Shown here: piece by piece, positions 5,068 through 5,754 of the stretch | Numbering within the stretch: the stretch's first letter is position 1 | How the letters are laid out: each line of letters opens with the position of its first letter | Assembly (NCBI GenBank): GCA_016933315.1 | Contig: JAFGBE010000164.1 | Span: 1-5,754, forward strand | Length of the DNA stretch: 5,754 bases | Reading direction: 5' to 3' | Origin: Candidatus Auribacterota bacterium | GTDB taxonomy: Bacteria > Auribacterota > UBA6266 | The notes under the pieces: model-generated | What the model was told of the DNA's origin: nothing | The model's database searches: none | What the model saw: only the letters and a program-made list of their open reading frames with translations | Program-made: the position numbers and the translations under genes

Positions 5068-5754
5068 TTATTTCCCTTCCAGTGCGTATGTTACCGCCGC
5101 CTCTGAATGTATTTTCGTTGTATCAAAAACCGGCACAGTTACATCTTCCTGCTTGACCAATAACGGTATTTCGGTACATCCCAGTATCACGCCTTCCGCG
5201 CCTTCTTCATTCACAAGGCGGTTTATAATGCGGACATATTCTTTCCTTGATTCATCGTAGAACTTCCCGGCACATAGTTCATCAAAAATAACGGCATTGA
5301 TATAATCCCGCTCCGCCTCATTCGGAGTAACCACTTTGAGGCCGTATTTATTCTCCAGATAATCATGATAGAAACCCTGTTCCATCGTGTATTTTGTTCC
5401 AAGGAGCGCGACGGTTTTTAATCCCTTTTTCTTAATTGCCTTACCGGTCGCGTCTGCAATATGAAGAACGGGAATATTAACGTTTTCCGCAATTACATCG
5501 GCCGTCGAGTTCATTGTATTGGAGCATATTATGATAAAATCCGCTCCGCCCCGCTCAAGCCTTTGCGCGGCATCAATCATTGTTTCTCTTATGGGCTCCC
5601 AGTTTCCCCGCTCCGCCTGCCGTTCTTCTTTTGAAATATCCCCGAATTCAACAGAATACATCAGGATTTTTGCGGAATGCAGGCCCCCGAGTTCATCTCT
5701 TATCATTTCATTCATTAAACGGTAATACTCGATTGAGGACACCCAGCTTACCCC
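5068..5754 (-). CDS. Aspartate/glutamate racemase family protein, 5' end beyond the window
   Basis: Cofactor-independent amino-acid racemase of the Asp/Glu racemase superfamily (RacD/YgeA type), which interconverts L and D forms by a two-base mechanism in the cytoplasm. Numbering from the GTG at 5742, the two catalytic cysteines are C73 in ICSNTMN (codon 5524-5526) and C189 in LGCTEIP (codon 5176-5178). Other family signatures are SIEYYRLMNE near the start, VALLGTKYTM (111-120) and the terminal TTKIHSEAAVTYAL (208-221). The frame stays open to the window edge, and the four codons before the GTG read GVSW. This completes the family's N-terminal (G)G-x-SW-x-S-x-IEYY motif, so the GTG is internal. 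Roughly eight to ten N-terminal residues, including the real start, lie to the right of the window. Substrate (Asp, Glu or another amino acid) cannot be told. It ends 101 bp before the binding-protein gene in the same orientation and may share a transcript with it. Confidence 0.92.
   Translation of the reverse strand, partial: GVSWVSSIEYYRLMNEMIRDELGGLHSAKILMYSVEFGDISKEERQAERGNWEPIRETMIDAAQRLERGGADFIIICSNTMNSTADVIAENVNIPVLHIADATGKAIKKKGLKTVALLGTKYTMEQGFYHDYLENKYGLKVVTPNEAERDYINAVIFDELCAGKFYDESRKEYVRIINRLVNEEGAEGVILGCTEIPLLVKQEDVTVPVFDTTKIHSEAAVTYALEGK

Overview
The window carries five protein-coding genes and reads as part of a Gram-negative-type bacterial chromosome. The evidence is a periplasmic binding protein, an inner-membrane sensor with a large extracytoplasmic domain, and a PEP-CTERM (exosortase-sorted) exported protein. 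No ribosomal or other lineage marker is present, so the phylum cannot be fixed. The gene mix and the pyrimidine-rich intergenic heptads remind me of uncultivated environmental lineages such as Omnitrophota, but that is a weak guess. I see no rRNA, tRNA, CRISPR array or complete mobile element.

Layout. On the + strand, 156-1361 encodes a RhlE-like DEAD-box RNA helicase behind a plausible sigma70-type promoter and Shine-Dalgarno site. All other genes are on the - strand. Read in their own direction from the right edge they are: an aspartate/glutamate racemase cut off by the window edge (5754 to 5068); a secreted NMT1/THI5 (ThiY/SsuA-like) substrate-binding protein (4966 to 3992, GTG start); a membrane-bound dCache-HAMP-PP2C/SpoIIE-type serine/threonine phosphatase (3995 to 2049); and a small PEP-CTERM protein (1959 to 1387) that converges on the helicase with only 25 bp between their stop codons.

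How the genes may work together. The binding protein and the phosphatase overlap by four bases (ATGA), so they are almost certainly co-translated. No ABC permease or ATPase gene lies beside them. The simplest inference is a sensory module: the periplasmic protein captures a small molecule and passes the state to the Cache-containing phosphatase. The phosphatase would then dephosphorylate an unseen cytoplasmic partner, typically a STAS-domain anti-anti-sigma factor. The racemase, 101 bp upstream in the same orientation, could belong to the same transcript. The PEP-CTERM gene has its own promoter-like sequence and looks like a separate unit.

Beyond genes, two intergenic stretches (2033-2073 and 4999-5061) hold degenerate 7-bp periodic arrays, pyrimidine-rich on the + strand with a recurrent NCG. 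Each lies at or just after the stop codon of a - strand gene. Together with the coupled binding-protein/phosphatase pair, these are the most unusual things in the window.
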